Below are positions 1 to 9,680 of a stretch of DNA of 30,488 bases, one piece after another. The DNA lies in NCBI GenBank assembly GCA_900893395.1, contig CAAHFI010075453.1:1-30488 (forward strand). The letters are read 5' to 3'. The number at the start of each line of letters is the position of its first letter. The stretch's first letter is position 1. Below the pieces are notes generated by a model. The model saw nothing but the letters and a program-made list of their open reading frames with translations, made no database searches and had not been told where the DNA came from. This stretch comes from Euglena gracilis (Eukaryota; Euglenozoa; Euglenophyceae; Euglenales; Euglenaceae). The translations under genes were made by a program, and so were the position numbers.

Positions 1-590
1 TTTTCATGTTCCACTTTCCACAGTGGGTTTCCCAGTTTCCCAAGTTTCTCAAAGATGCAAGTTGTCAAGATTCTTGGATTATGAAACATCATTGAAAGAA
101 GTCAAGCAATTCGATCAAAGACATTGTCAGAAGTTGAAACTGCGGTAACATTCATTGGCTGAACGGTCACCCGTGAACCTTCGTCACTTTTGTTTTGTTG
201 GTTGCGAAGTCAGGTTGTTTTGCCTGTTTGTTTGGGTTTTGTTTTTCCAACACAGACCTTGGATTTATCCAGAAACAGGCTGGAAATGTTTCATCTGGGA
301 GGAATGGTGTGGGGTTGGGAAGGAGTCCAGATGGCGGGGGGTTCTTTCCCCCCCCTGGACCTGACAATGGGGCTGGGTAAGATTCAGGGACCTGAGCCCA
401 CCCTGGTTTTACCCAGAAGTGACCCAGGTATGTTTGGGGATATGCAAGGGGGGGTATGCATGGAGCCCGAAGGGATTCGAGTTTGTGTTGGATCCCTGAA
501 ACTGAGGTTGGGAATAAAGATCCTACGCCGCCGGAGGCCCATCCCGGGTTCCCCCTCGGGGGGGCGGACACGGGGTGGGCGTCCCGCGTT
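1..590. other. no gene recognised; degraded repeat flank
   Basis: No recognisable coding region. Several frames stay open on both strands between about 155 and 660, but they look compositional: the stretch is rich in G and C runs, and none of the translations resembles a protein family I know. From about 590 onward the sequence aligns with 9310 onward, which marks the edge of the first DIRS-order copy. Bases 1-240 resemble nothing else in the window. Confidence 0.5.
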
Positions 591-599
591 AACACCCCT

Positions 600-1100
600 G
601 CCCCTCCGGTGGAGTAGGGTCTCCAAACCTGGGGGACCCCCTGTTTGGTCAAAAATTCTTTTGTGATAGAAGCGTTGGTGTCTGCCTTAATGGCTTTGTA
701 GGGGGGTTTTAACGCAATTAAAAGACGGCCCCCAGATTTCATAAAGAAACGTGTTGCTGCCACATAAGCCATCATTAAATCAAAGGGACTGATTTGGGGG
801 CACAGGGGAATGGAGAAAACTCGCTCCCACTTGTGGAGGTTTTGACCATTACGTTTAATTTTGAGGTAGGCCGCCCTCCCCCAACACACTGGTGGTTCTT
901 TGGACCTGTGCCAAATCAGAACTTCTGTATAAACAGAGGATTCGTGAACAGAAAATGAGATTTGTACGCAATGTACATATATCAGAGGACACGGGGGACT
1001 GTGCCAGCCCCAGGAGGATTGGGAGGGGATCCCAGAACGCACCATATTTCTCCAAATTTTGGTTCCAAAGCCTTTTATAAAGTGCCAACATGGCATGGAA
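600..1100 (-). pseudogene. tyrosine recombinase region of DIRS-order copy 1
   Basis: The minus-strand translation contains a segment read as LHKWERVFSIPLCPQ followed by SPFDLMMAYVA. It matches the beta-strand and 'P-x-C-P-V-x-A-L' style linker of DIRS-type tyrosine recombinases. The homologous stretch in copy 4 ends in GVSAQEVCEIVQW, resembling the C-terminal active-site region of that family. The assignment rests on position after RNase H, pattern resemblance and agreement of two diverged copies; a profile search would be needed for certainty. Confidence 0.55.
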
Positions 1101-1149
1101 CCTCAGGCCTCCAAAGCCAGGGATCAATAGCATAGCACTGTATGCATGG

Positions 1150-1815
1150 TGGCAGTTTTTTGTTTCCTGGTGAGGCAAAAAGGTCTGTTTTCAGGTTTAT
1201 ATAATTTTGGAACTGCTGCCTCAGCAATCGAAAAAGTTGGGGGTCCAGGGAATAATTACCCCTGTCCATTTCCCATCTGCTTATGGGGTCTGCAAGGCAT
1301 TCCTTTGAAGGAACCCACTTTACTTGTAGGTTATTGTAGGTTTATGTTGTGTTCCATGCACCAGTTGAAAAAGGGTCTTAGCATGTAACTGAAGGGGCCT
1401 TTTCTGCCCCCCCCCCTTGTTAAGTAATAGTAACTTACTTGATTGTCCACTGACAGGGATACAGTTTCTCCTGGCTGGCTGAAGCTTTGAACTGTGCTTA
1501 TTGCTGCACATAATTCCTTGAAATTTATGTGCACAATGGAGTTTTCTCTCCGAAATTCTTGCACAATTTTTCCTGTTCGAATGTCCAGCCCCCCCAGGCA
1601 TGGGTGCTGCTGAATGAGTGCAACTCTCTGGTTGCACTTTGGGGGAAGGGTATGCCCTCCATGTGTCCAGTAGAAATTTATTTCTCTCAATTGGTCCTTT
1701 ATTCTTTGAGAAATGGGCTGTTTTGAGTCCCAGGGGGCTGTGGAATTTTCCACAAAAAATTTTCCAGGGCATCCGTAAAGGCCCTTAGAAAGGGCCTGGC
1801 CATTAGATTGCATCT
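1150..1815 (-). pseudogene. RNase H domain of DIRS-order copy 1
   Basis: The minus-strand translation shows a DIRS-type RNase H: a GGLD-type start, HINFKELCA (the glutamate-bearing helix), LSVDNQVSYYYL (the aspartate of the DN/DNT motif), then a GGGRKGPF segment and WVPSKE followed by a DP-SRW-like end. The glycine triplet is encoded by a long C run on the plus strand near 1409; copy 3 (about 8390) and copy 4 (about 10621) carry the same feature. RNase H would degrade the RNA strand of the RNA:DNA hybrid during replication. Part of a fossil element. Confidence 0.75.
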
Positions 1816-2059
1816 GTTCTGGCCAAAAATGGCAGCCAGTTGCCTTTTTGACATGTAATCTTTTTTCACCATTTTTCCCAGATCCTTCTTTACTGTTTAT
1901 GTTTTCTGTGGGGCACCTGTAATTTTCCCTCTTGGAAGTTTAGTTGAAATCCAAGATGGTTTACGATTTGGGTGGGCTGCAGGGTGGACTTTTTTACATT
2001 GATTTTGAATCCTGATTTGAATAAATCACTGACCACTGTGTTCAGGTGATTTTGTAAGA

Positions 2060-2250
2060 TGTTTTGTGCTGGGGCAACGTGGCAAACCGTGGCCGTTCTT
2101 CCCACCAAGACCCCCACCCCAAAAAATTCCCAGCACAACCCCTCCCCTCAGTGACGGCCACGGTCCTTGGACCACTGGCCAGAAGGCCCAGAAGACACAA
2201 GCCAGGCCCAGCCATTGGACGGCAAAAGAATGGGCCATGGGGGCCCAAAA
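2060..2250. repeat. short interspersed segment shared, inverted, with 12720-12890
   Basis: The reverse complement of about 2085-2240 aligns with 12725-12870. The best part is the run containing CCGTGGCCGTCAC, next to a CTGGCC/CTGGCA and GTGGTCCA block. In both places the segment interrupts or abuts DIRS-order sequence: here it separates minus copy 1 from plus copy 2, and at 12720 it breaks the RT of copy 5. It may be a small non-autonomous element or a shared terminal piece of the DIRS family. No terminal repeats or target duplications were found. Confidence 0.45.
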
Positions 2251-3836
2251 TGCTTCACAATTGGACTTTCAAAGCCCACACATCAAGGGCATCTGCCCCA
2301 TCGGCGCCTAGTCGCCTCGACACAAATTGGCCAGAGGATGGGGAGATGGAATCAAGGCCAAGGAGGTCAACACCATAGGGGCCATGGGGGCCAGTTTTAC
2401 AAGCAAATCCCCTCAGGAAGGGGAAGAAAAGGTCTTTCCAACCCCCACCCCCCGATTCATCTATCACAGCAGCCCCTCTCAAGGGGACAAGGGGGGCCAC
2501 AAGCAGCCCCCCCAGATTTCCAATGGGATTGGAGGCCAAGAAGAACTCAAGGCCTGGAAGACCAACAGATGGATTATGGAAAAAGATTTACAAATGGAGG
2601 CCTCGGAGGCCAGCAGAGTGCACCCACAGTGGCCACCAAGAAGCTAAAGGAGATCATCCCCAACCAGCAGGGTGGACCCACAGTGGCCACCAAGTGGCCC
2701 TTTTAATGACCCAGCCTCAGGAGGACAAGGGACCCACAGTGGCCCTTATGGAGGGAGGGGCAGGAACCCCTCCAACAATTATTTCTCAATTCCCGATCAT
2801 TCAATCAAGGGGGGGGGCCACAGTGGCCCCCCTATGGCATGTCAACCAACTTTCATCAACTTGGAGAAGACCAGATAGGCCAAACAGGGGCACTAAGCCC
2901 TATGATATGTCTTCCAACAACAAGATCCTCCAGAGATGTGAGATGTGAGAGGGAGAGAGTGCATGCACATCCCCCCAGAAAAAAATTCTTTTTCCAAGAG
3001 CCAAAGCCCTTGGGGACCTTGGGGTGCAATGTCCATCACCCCCAGCCCAGCCCGCACACAATCATCTTATCCAGGAAACAAATTCAATCGGGGAAATAAA
3101 GGGAGACACCCCCGTCCATCAAAGGTTGCTAAAAAGCGTAAAATGTCCGTCACCACCAGCCCAGCCCTCCTAAAATCATTCTTATCCAGGAAATAAATTC
3201 CATGGAGGAAAAATGGTGAGACACCCTCTTCCATCAAAGGTTGCCAAAAAGCTTGAAATGGCGGACAAAAAATGCCCCCCCCCCCAACAACATGTCAACT
3301 CATCAGGGATGTCATTTAACCACCAAAATTGTCCACCCACCCAACTATCAGAGCAAATTTGAACCTACTCCAAGCAGAAAAAAAACTGCTGGATTTCGAA
3401 AAATCTGGATTCGTAAAGAAGGTGAGGGATTCCACCACCCAGCACCTGATTCCCTGGTATCTGATTTCAAAAGCAGCGGAGATTCATAAGCGATCGCAGT
3501 GAATTATATCAAAGGTTCCAAGTGAAACCTTTCAGCTGGATCACATCCAGCACATTTTTTCAGTGTTGAAAAAAGACCACTTGGCAGCAAAAATAGACCT
3601 TAAAGGTGCTTACTTCCACATCCCAGTGAGCCAGGCCTTAAGGCCATTTCTAAGATCAGGTTGGGGGGGGGCACACCTGGGAATTCCAGGAAGGCTGTTT
3701 CGGCCTGAATGTAATGACCCAAGTTTTCATGTCAGTAATGAAGACATTCGAAAAGCTGTGGAGGAAAAGGAGCATCCAGGTATTTATTTACCTGGACGAC
3801 ATTTTACTGGTGGCCCCAACTGATGACCGCATCTCC
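2250..3836 (+). mobile_element. DIRS-order retrotransposon fragment, copy 2 (gag-like and RT)
   Basis: The plus strand carries a low-complexity gag-like region (about 2250-3000). It is built from CACAGTGGCC and GGCCACGGAGG-type words that translate as Gly, His, Gln, Trp and Pro-rich peptide. A linker region follows, then a reverse transcriptase start at about 3500-3830 containing AAKIDLKGAYFHIPV, the first aspartate motif of DIRS/Ngaro RTs, and a YL-x-D-type block near 3785. The arrangement repeats in copies 3 and 5. RNase H and recombinase are missing: the element runs into the fold-back region at about 3850. Fossil with many breaks. Confidence 0.7.
3032..3260 (+). repeat. diverged tandem duplication, about 114 bp, two units
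   Basis: Bases 3032-3145 and 3146-3260 are two adjacent units of about 114 and 115 bp. Shared landmarks are CCAGCCCAGCCC, CTTATCCAGGAAA, GAGACACCC, CATCAAAGGTTGC and a closing AAAATG/GAAATG. The other copies (around 5410-5530 and 12290-12400) carry a single unit here, so the duplication is private to copy 2. Confidence 0.75.
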
Positions 3837-3861
3837 AAGGTCTCCAGCTGCTGCGGCCGCT

Positions 3862-4320
3862 GCTCCAGGAAGTCCGTGGTCATCTGATTCAAATTTCTTC
3901 TCCACTGCATTGCTCATCGAAGTCGAAATTGAAATTTGCTAACTGACTTCCCAATGGATATCCGTCTGGGTCGTGTTTTTCTGGATATTGAATTGATATT
4001 GACTTCTTGTCTCGGTTCTTCTTCGTTCGTGAACTCTGCTCCTTTCTTCTGGGTGTCGAAGGGCAAGTTAAGTATCAGCCAACTCCGGCGAAAAAAGGCA
4101 CTGAGCGGGACCTCCTAACCCAGCGCAGCGAACAATCACACAACAAACCGCCGGCGAGCATGGCATGGCATCACAATGGCAAAGTGCGGAGCCCGAGGTG
4201 TCGTTTCGGTGCGCTTGGTTAGGAGACTGCGCTTAGTGCCTTTTTGTCGTCGGAGTTGGTTCTTAATTTTCCCTTCAAAATCCCAGAAGAATGTAAATTC
4301 AATTCAAGAACCTTATTTAC
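3862..4320. mobile_element. fold-back (inverted-repeat) element 1
   Basis: Two arms of about 84 bp face each other: left about 4043-4127, right about 4209-4292. Read inward, both arms contain TTCTTCTGGG, GAAGGG, CCAACTCCG, AAAAAGGCACT and CTCCTAACC. The loop holds GGCATCACAATGGCAAAG, which recurs inverted near 9130-9165. The left-hand flank from 3862 (GCTGCTCCAGG onward) aligns with 8626-8760. No coding capacity is seen, so it reads as a non-autonomous fold-back or MITE-like DNA element inserted in DIRS-order sequence. Superfamily unknown, and a clean target duplication was not found. Confidence 0.6.
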
Positions 4321-6336
4321 TTTCAAAGAGTTGAGTCAATCTATTTATCCGGAAGGTGACACCTGTGGAGAATACCAAATCAAATCTTGTTGACATATTC
4401 AAGACTTCAATGAAAAATGCAGTTTCCAACACGAAGGAGAGCGTCGCTGAACAACACAAAATGCCTGCAGCCACAGCTGGACGACCTGACGGCGCGGTGC
4501 AAACCTGGCGATCCGAGGCTGTCCCTCTCCCCAAGAAAGAGTTTCTGAAAACCCACCCAGTGACAGCCACAAACTTTGGCAGGCGGTGGTGAAAGTAAAA
4601 GCCCCGACGGACACCAAAGCCAAGGCAGCTGTCATGCCACAACGGCAAGGGCCATGGAGGCCCACATCCCAGCGACAGCAATACCTTGTTCAAGAAGGGC
4701 CATGGAGGCCACAACAGCAAGCTGGGCCATGCCGGCCATAACAGCAAGGCCATGGAGCAAAGAACCAAAGAGCCAGGGTGGCCAACAATACCAAGGCCAG
4801 GGCGGCCGATTCCACAAACAGATGCCCAGTGGCAGGGGCAGGACAGGTTCACAACACCCCCCACAACAATTTCTTCATCACAAACCCCATCAGAGGTAAA
4901 GGATGGGCCCACAGTGGCCCCCGAAGTTTTTCAATGGGCATGGCGTCCCAGATCAAAGAGAAGTCAATGGGGACTGTCAAAGTTTCAAGAGGTCCAGTGG
5001 GGCCAACATCAAGAGGGCCAGTGGGGCCAGAATTAGCATCAAGACTACTGGGGCCAACATCATTTTTATAAAGCTCAAGACCAAAAATTTTAAGGACACT
5101 GGGGTCATGGAATATCAGAAGGGCCCCAGAGGCTAAAAGGCTTTCCCCTAGCAGGTAGTTTCAATATGCCCAGACAGGCCCAGGAGGGTGCTCCGGAAGG
5201 GGCTGTGGAGGCAACCCCTCCTCAAGTTTATTCTTCAGTGCCCATGGCAGGGCAAGTCAAAACAAGGGGGAGACCCAGAAAGGGGCCCCTACGGTATTTC
5301 ATTTGATATCAACAACGACAAAGTGGAAGATCAGAGAGCCTGTGAGCAGAGCACGCAAACCCCCAGCATCCCTTACAGAATGTTGAATCCCCAAGGGCAT
5401 TAGGGGTGCAATGTCCAACACCCACATCCCAGCCCCCAGAAAATCACCCAATTGGGGTAATAAATTCCATGGAGGAAAAATGGGGAGACACCCACCAACA
5501 CCAGAGACTTCAAAAAGTCTGAAATGGTGGCAGAAAAATGCCCCCCCTTCAACCTGCCTGCTGATCAAAAATGGCGTCCAACCCCCCCCCCCTGGTTAAC
5601 ACCACCAAAATTGTCTCCCCACCAAAAGCCAAGAACCAACTTGGACCTGAACCAGGCAGAAAAAATTACGCTGCATTACGAAAAAACTGGGTCAAAAAAA
5701 CGAGTTTGGGATTCAGAATCCAGCATTTAATCCCGTGGTTTCTAATTTAAATCCAGAAGAAGGTGCTTCTGGAACCACAAAATGGAGAATGATCAGCGAC
5801 TGCAGAGAAATAAATCAGCAGTTTAAAACTTTTCAAGCTGGATCATATCCAGCACATTTTTCGAGTTTTGGAAAAAATGCAACTGGGCAGCCATGATAGA
5901 CCTAAAGAATGCCTACTTTCATATTCCAGTAAGTCAAAGCCTGAGGCCATTTTTAAGGCATCAGGTGGAGGAGGCAGACCTGGGAGTTTGAAACAGGCTG
6001 CTTTGGGCTAAATGTAATGCCCCAAATTTTCATGTAAATCATGAAAACATTCGAAAAGCCGTGGATAAAAAGAGGCATCCGGGTATTTACTTCCTGGACG
6101 ACATTTGACAGGTGGCCACCACCCAAAACACTTTGTAAAGTCACCCGGATAGAGTCGTCAAGGATTTACTGAATTCCGGGTTCAAAATCAAGGTAAAAAA
6201 GACCACACTGTAGCCCACACAAGTTGTAACCCACCTGGATTTTCAGCTAAACTTCAAGGAATGAAAACTACAGATGCCCCCCAGAAAGTCAAAACCTTAA
6301 GAAAAAGCAACTGTGAAAAGTTGTGAAAAAGGATTA
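4320..6336 (+). mobile_element. DIRS-order retrotransposon, copy 3, first part (gag-like, RT)
   Basis: The plus strand has a gag-like region at about 4560-5150 with repeated GGCCATGGAGGCC and GTGGGGCCA words, giving Gly-His-Gly-Gly and Gln-Trp-Gly-rich peptide in different frames. A linker follows (5400-5720), then an RT region (about 5760-6290) with a CREIN-type block and a further block before the position where 'HLGF' would fall. The copy continues at 7942 after a 1.6-kb LTR-flanked insertion. Fossil, broken many times. Confidence 0.7.
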
Positions 6337-6591
6337 GTTTTATGAGATGTCTCTTTTCTGGGAATTCTCTTGCGTTTTCTGGCTTCAGCGCTTCAAAATA
6401 CCACTTTTTTGTAATCCTTTCGCCGGAAATGCCACCGGTAAAACCCAATGCAAGGCATCAAAACAACGTCTTTCAAGACGATTTGAACAAGGTATTCAGC
6501 TTATTGCCACCTACAAAGTGACATGACAATTTTTTCTGTGAATTAGGCTTTGCTCTTCCTAATTCTTGCTGTAGCCAGCCGCCCTCCCACA
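6337..6591 (-). repeat. LTR of the 6337-7941 element (left copy)
   Basis: 255-bp direct repeat matching 7687-7941. Landmarks in both are GAGATGTCTC, CTTCAGCGCTTC, GGCATCAAAAC and GTAGCCAGCCGCCC. The flank GATTA ends at 6336. Confidence 0.8.
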
Positions 6592-7158
6592 CACCCCTCC
6601 CAGGCCAACGCCGACAACCTACGAAGTTAGGCGGCTGGCATTGATCTGGGGATCTGGTTCTGAGTGTTTTTTTTTCAGGGGGAGGGGGACGCTGTGGAGG
6701 GTGTAATGTACAACAAAAACCAAGTAAAGCGTAAAGCAGCTGCTTCCAGCACTCCCAGCCAATACAACACAAATCCATGACCCCCCCTTGCCCACTCCTG
6801 GGCCCATTTGGGACGCCAACTGGGTAACCTGCGGTTTCCCCCAGAAACCACAAGTTATACCAGAAGGCCCCCCAGAAGCCCAGGCTTTGCTCGGGTTGCC
6901 AATTGTGAATGCCAGGGCAGGGCACCCTTGAAGCGGCACCCACAAAATGGCAGGGCCAGGAACCAACAATTTTCAAAAATCCAAAATTGACATTTAAATT
7001 CTGACAACTGATTCTGCAAATCTTTTTTTGACATTGAAATGTTGAACTTTCTTCTGCCCAAAATTGTGTGCATTGATTCCGAGCCGAATCAGGTACCATT
7101 GACTGTCCAAAGGATTTACAACACAACTGGACAATTGAAACTGAGTTGCACAGTGTGT

Positions 7159-7383
7159 GGTGTGGCATAAGGGGCTGCTGGGCCCAAAAATGCTAAAGCA
7201 TTCGCCTCCCAACCCATCACAACGGTACAGAACTTTGGGACTAGAAATTACATGTGCTTTTTGCCTGGTGTGTCCTGGGGCTGCTGGGCCCAAATTTGCT
7301 TTTGGAAAGTCCCTCCCAACCCCCAGATGGTGTGGCAAAAGGGGCTACGTGGCCCGAACATTCCAGCAACGGACTCCCAACCC
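7159..7383. repeat. three interspersed copies of a ~57-bp unit
   Basis: Units at 7159-7215, 7267-7323 and 7329-7383 each begin GGTGTG, contain GGGGCT and a GGCCC core, and end CTCCCAACCC. On the plus strand the cores can be read as weak Cys-x2-Cys-Gly style peptides, but this is too degraded to call a zinc knuckle. They lie inside the LTR-flanked element. Confidence 0.6.
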
Positions 7384-7686
7384 AAACGAAAGCACAAACT
7401 GCATAAAAATGTCACAGAATCTGTTCGAAATGTTTTCCAACCATCCGACACCCAGCTGCAAATTATACATCACAAATCTGCAGCATGAACAGGGTGTCTA
7501 TCAGCAGTACATACCACAGCGAACTGCAGGTTCTGGAGGTTGTTGACCTTCCTCCTCCTCCTCCTGCTGCTGGCAGCTCCAGCTACATTTCACTTCTGAC
7601 TGTCTTCTTTCTTTTTTTCTTCGATTCTTCGATGGTACATTCACTGATACTTAAACAACATGCCTTGGCAAACCAGAATACCTTGA

Positions 7687-7941
7687 GTTTTCTGAGATGT
7701 CTCTTTTCTGGGAATTCTCTTGGTTTTTCTGGCTTCAGCGCTTCAAAATACCACTTTTTTGTAATCCTTCCGCCGGAACTTCCACCAGTAAAACCAAATG
7801 CAAGGCATCAAAACAAAGTCTTCCAATACGATTTGAACAAGGCATTCAGCTTATTGCCACCTACAAAGTGAAATGGCAATTTTTTCTGTCAATTAGGCTT
7901 TGCTGTTCCTAATTCTTGCTGTAGCCAGCCGCCCTCCCACA
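7687..7941 (-). repeat. LTR of the 6337-7941 element (right copy)
   Basis: 255-bp direct repeat matching 6337-6591. It is followed directly by GATTA at 7942-7946, after which DIRS copy 3 resumes. Confidence 0.8.
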
Positions 7942-8626
7942 GATTACATGTCCAAAAGGCATCTGGCTGCCACTTTGCGTGAAATAAGATGCAACCTAAT
8001 GGAGCTGCCCTGTTTAAGGGCTTTTACGGATACGCTGGAAATTTTTTTGGTTACAAAGTCCACAGCCACGTGGAACTCAAAGAACCCTATTTATCAGGAA
8101 AATCAAGGCCCAACTGAGAGAAATAAAGCTTCTGCTGGACACCAGGGGGGCAGACCCTTCCCCAAACTGCAGAGAGAGTTGCACTCAAACAGCAGCACCC
8201 ACGCCTGGGGGGGGGTTGGACACACGAACAGGATAAATTGCGCAGGAATCTTCGAGCAACGATTCCATTTTACACATAAATGTGAAGGAGCTCGGTGCAG
8301 CCATCAGCGCTTTGAAAAGCTTAAGCAAACCTCGGAGAAACAGCTTCTTTGTTCGTAGACAACCAGGTAATCTATCATTACCTAACAAAAGGTGGGGGCA
8401 GAAAGGACCCCTTCAACAAAATGCTAAGACGATTTTTCAAATGGTGCATGCAAAAGCAAGTAAACCTCCAAGTCAATTGGGTGCCTTCAAAAGATCGCCC
8501 GGCGGGCCCCATAAGCAGATGGGAAATGTACAGGGCGGATTATTCTTTAGACCCTCATGCTTTTTAACTGGCTAAGACAGCAATTCCAAAATTTCACACA
8601 TTTGGAAACAGATTTGTTTGCCAGCT
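7942..8626 (+). mobile_element. DIRS-order retrotransposon, copy 3, second part (RNase H)
   Basis: Direct continuation of copy 3 after the inserted element. The plus-strand translation follows the same path as copy 1: the MSK-RHLAA segment, then the RNase H with HAWGG, the region of the aspartate motif (FVDNQVIYHYL), GGGRKDPF, and a DPHAF-type end followed by LETDLFAS. The copy stops at about 8626, where sequence shared with the 3862 fold-back flank begins. Fossil. Confidence 0.7.
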
Positions 8627-9180
8627 GCTCCAGGTAGTTCACGTCGACCACAAATTTGCAGCTTCTTCCCAACTTCATTGTTCATTGAAGTCTAATTTGA
8701 AATAGATATTTGACTTGTCAATCGAACTTTGTTTCGTTAGCCCACTTTTGAGCATTGTTTTGATATTCACTTTCGTACTCCCTCGAGGAAAACCGACAAG
8801 GGAGGAAGGGACACCGAGGGCGAAGGCCTTGTAAGGCCATGTCTTGCCCGCCGGCGGTGTTGTTTGATTGTTTGGGTGCGCTGGGTTAGGATTCCCCGCT
8901 TCGTGCCACCTCGACGCAGTTGGCTGAGGATGCTGCTCCGACGTGGTGACGTGGCTTCTTGCCCCTGGGGAGATCCCCTCCTCTGCCCCGCCTGGCCCCA
9001 ACTTTCCGACCGACGGCTTTTGAACACAAATTTTCTTTCACGGGTGGGGGGTTCGGGCTAACAAAATCTTTGTGCTTCGCCCTCGGTGTCGCTTCATCCA
9101 TTGTCGGTTTTCCTCGAGTGAGTACAAGACACGTCGCGCTCCGCACTTTGCCGTTGTGATGCCTGATTGTGCACTGAAAT
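8626..9180. mobile_element. fold-back element 2 with 50-bp terminal inverted repeats
   Basis: Arms 8775-8824 and 9076-9125 are inverted repeats of 50 bp differing at only a few positions. Read inward, both start GTACTC, then CTCGAGGAAAACCGACAA, then GACACCGAGGGCGAA. The outer left flank (8626-8760) is homologous to 3862-4000 and the outer right flank (9130-9165) to the loop of fold-back 1. The interior (about 8890-9060) recurs inverted at 14300-14511. No protein is encoded. It may be one MITE-like element or several nested pieces; target duplications are unclear. Confidence 0.65.
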
Positions 9181-9680
9181 CAGAGGGGCCGGGGCATTTT
9201 CCAGGGCACCTTGTGCTCCCAGTCGTTTGTAATGGGCTGTAAAAGCCTCCACCCCATCCACTGAACAATTTCACAAACTTCTTGGGCAGAAACGCCCAAC
9301 TGTTTTGAGTAAACCACCTCCTGCCCCTCTGGTGGAGTGGGACCCCCACTCCTGGGGGAGTACTCCTTGCTTGGCCAAAAGTCCTTTTGTGATAGAAGCA
9401 ATGATGTCTGTACTTATGGCTCTGAAGGGGTGTTTTAATGAAATAAGAAGGGGCCCCCAGGTCTAACGAATAAATGTGTAGTAGATGAAATGGGCTTGTT
9501 TGTGGACACTGAGGTATGGACACAACCCTTTCCCACTTGTGAAAGTTTTGACCTTTACACTCAATTTTGGGGTATGATGCCCTACCGAACACACCGTTGG
9601 TTCGTTTGACTTGAGCGAAGTCAGAGGACCTGTGCAACGGAGGATTCCTGAGAAAAAAGTAAGTTGTGTACACAATGTAC
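9180..9680 (-). pseudogene. tyrosine recombinase region of DIRS-order copy 4
   Basis: The minus-strand translation contains KWERVVSIPQCPQTSPFHLL, parallel to copy 1. Further downstream comes LGVSAQEVCEIVQWMGW, which resembles the 'LGVS-x-Q-x-I-x-x-LGQW' helix around the last active-site histidine or tryptophan of DIRS-type tyrosine recombinases. Its location after RNase H fits the family order. Fossil domain; function inferred, not shown. Confidence 0.6.

Larger units (their letters stand above)
590..2060 (-). mobile_element. DIRS-order retrotransposon fragment, copy 1 (RT end, RNase H, tyrosine recombinase)
   Basis: On the minus strand this piece runs from the last part of a reverse transcriptase (about 2060-1890, with the HLGFQLNF signature that follows the RT palm in DIRS/Ngaro elements), through RNase H (about 1815-1150), to a tyrosine-recombinase region (about 1100-600). 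This order is diagnostic of DIRS-order retrotransposons, which integrate with a tyrosine recombinase instead of an integrase. It aligns throughout with copy 4 at 9180-11590. It is a fossil, broken in many places and lacking gag and most of RT. Family (DIRS versus Ngaro) cannot be decided because no intact termini are visible. Confidence 0.75.
6337..7941 (-). mobile_element. LTR-flanked non-autonomous element inside DIRS copy 3
   Basis: Two direct repeats of equal length (255 bp, 6337-6591 and 7687-7941) bound a 1.1-kb interior. The element is flanked by the same pentamer, GATTA at 6332-6336 and at 7942-7946. Other DIRS copies (for example reverse complement near 1862) have this sequence uninterrupted, which shows an insertion with a 5-bp target duplication. 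Read on the minus strand, the LTR begins TGTGGGAGGG and is preceded by a purine run (reverse complement of 6592-6606), so minus orientation is likely. No gag-pol proteins are recognisable; it is a non-autonomous fossil. LTR divergence is modest. Confidence 0.75.

Noticed and set aside
167-1096. 309-codon minus-strand open frame treated as a single gene
   Set aside because: Only the part above about 600 agrees with copy 4; below that it runs into GC-rich sequence with open frames on both strands, so the long frame is largely compositional.
1405-1420. long C runs (also 10621 and 27027) as assembly errors
   Set aside because: The first two occur at the same position of the RNase H in independent DIRS copies, where they encode a conserved Gly triplet, so they are largely real; exact lengths remain uncertain.
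7150-7380. array of three zinc knuckles
   Set aside because: Cys-x2-Cys-Gly resemblance appears in different frames with no consistent His/Cys pattern; a DNA repeat explains it more simply.
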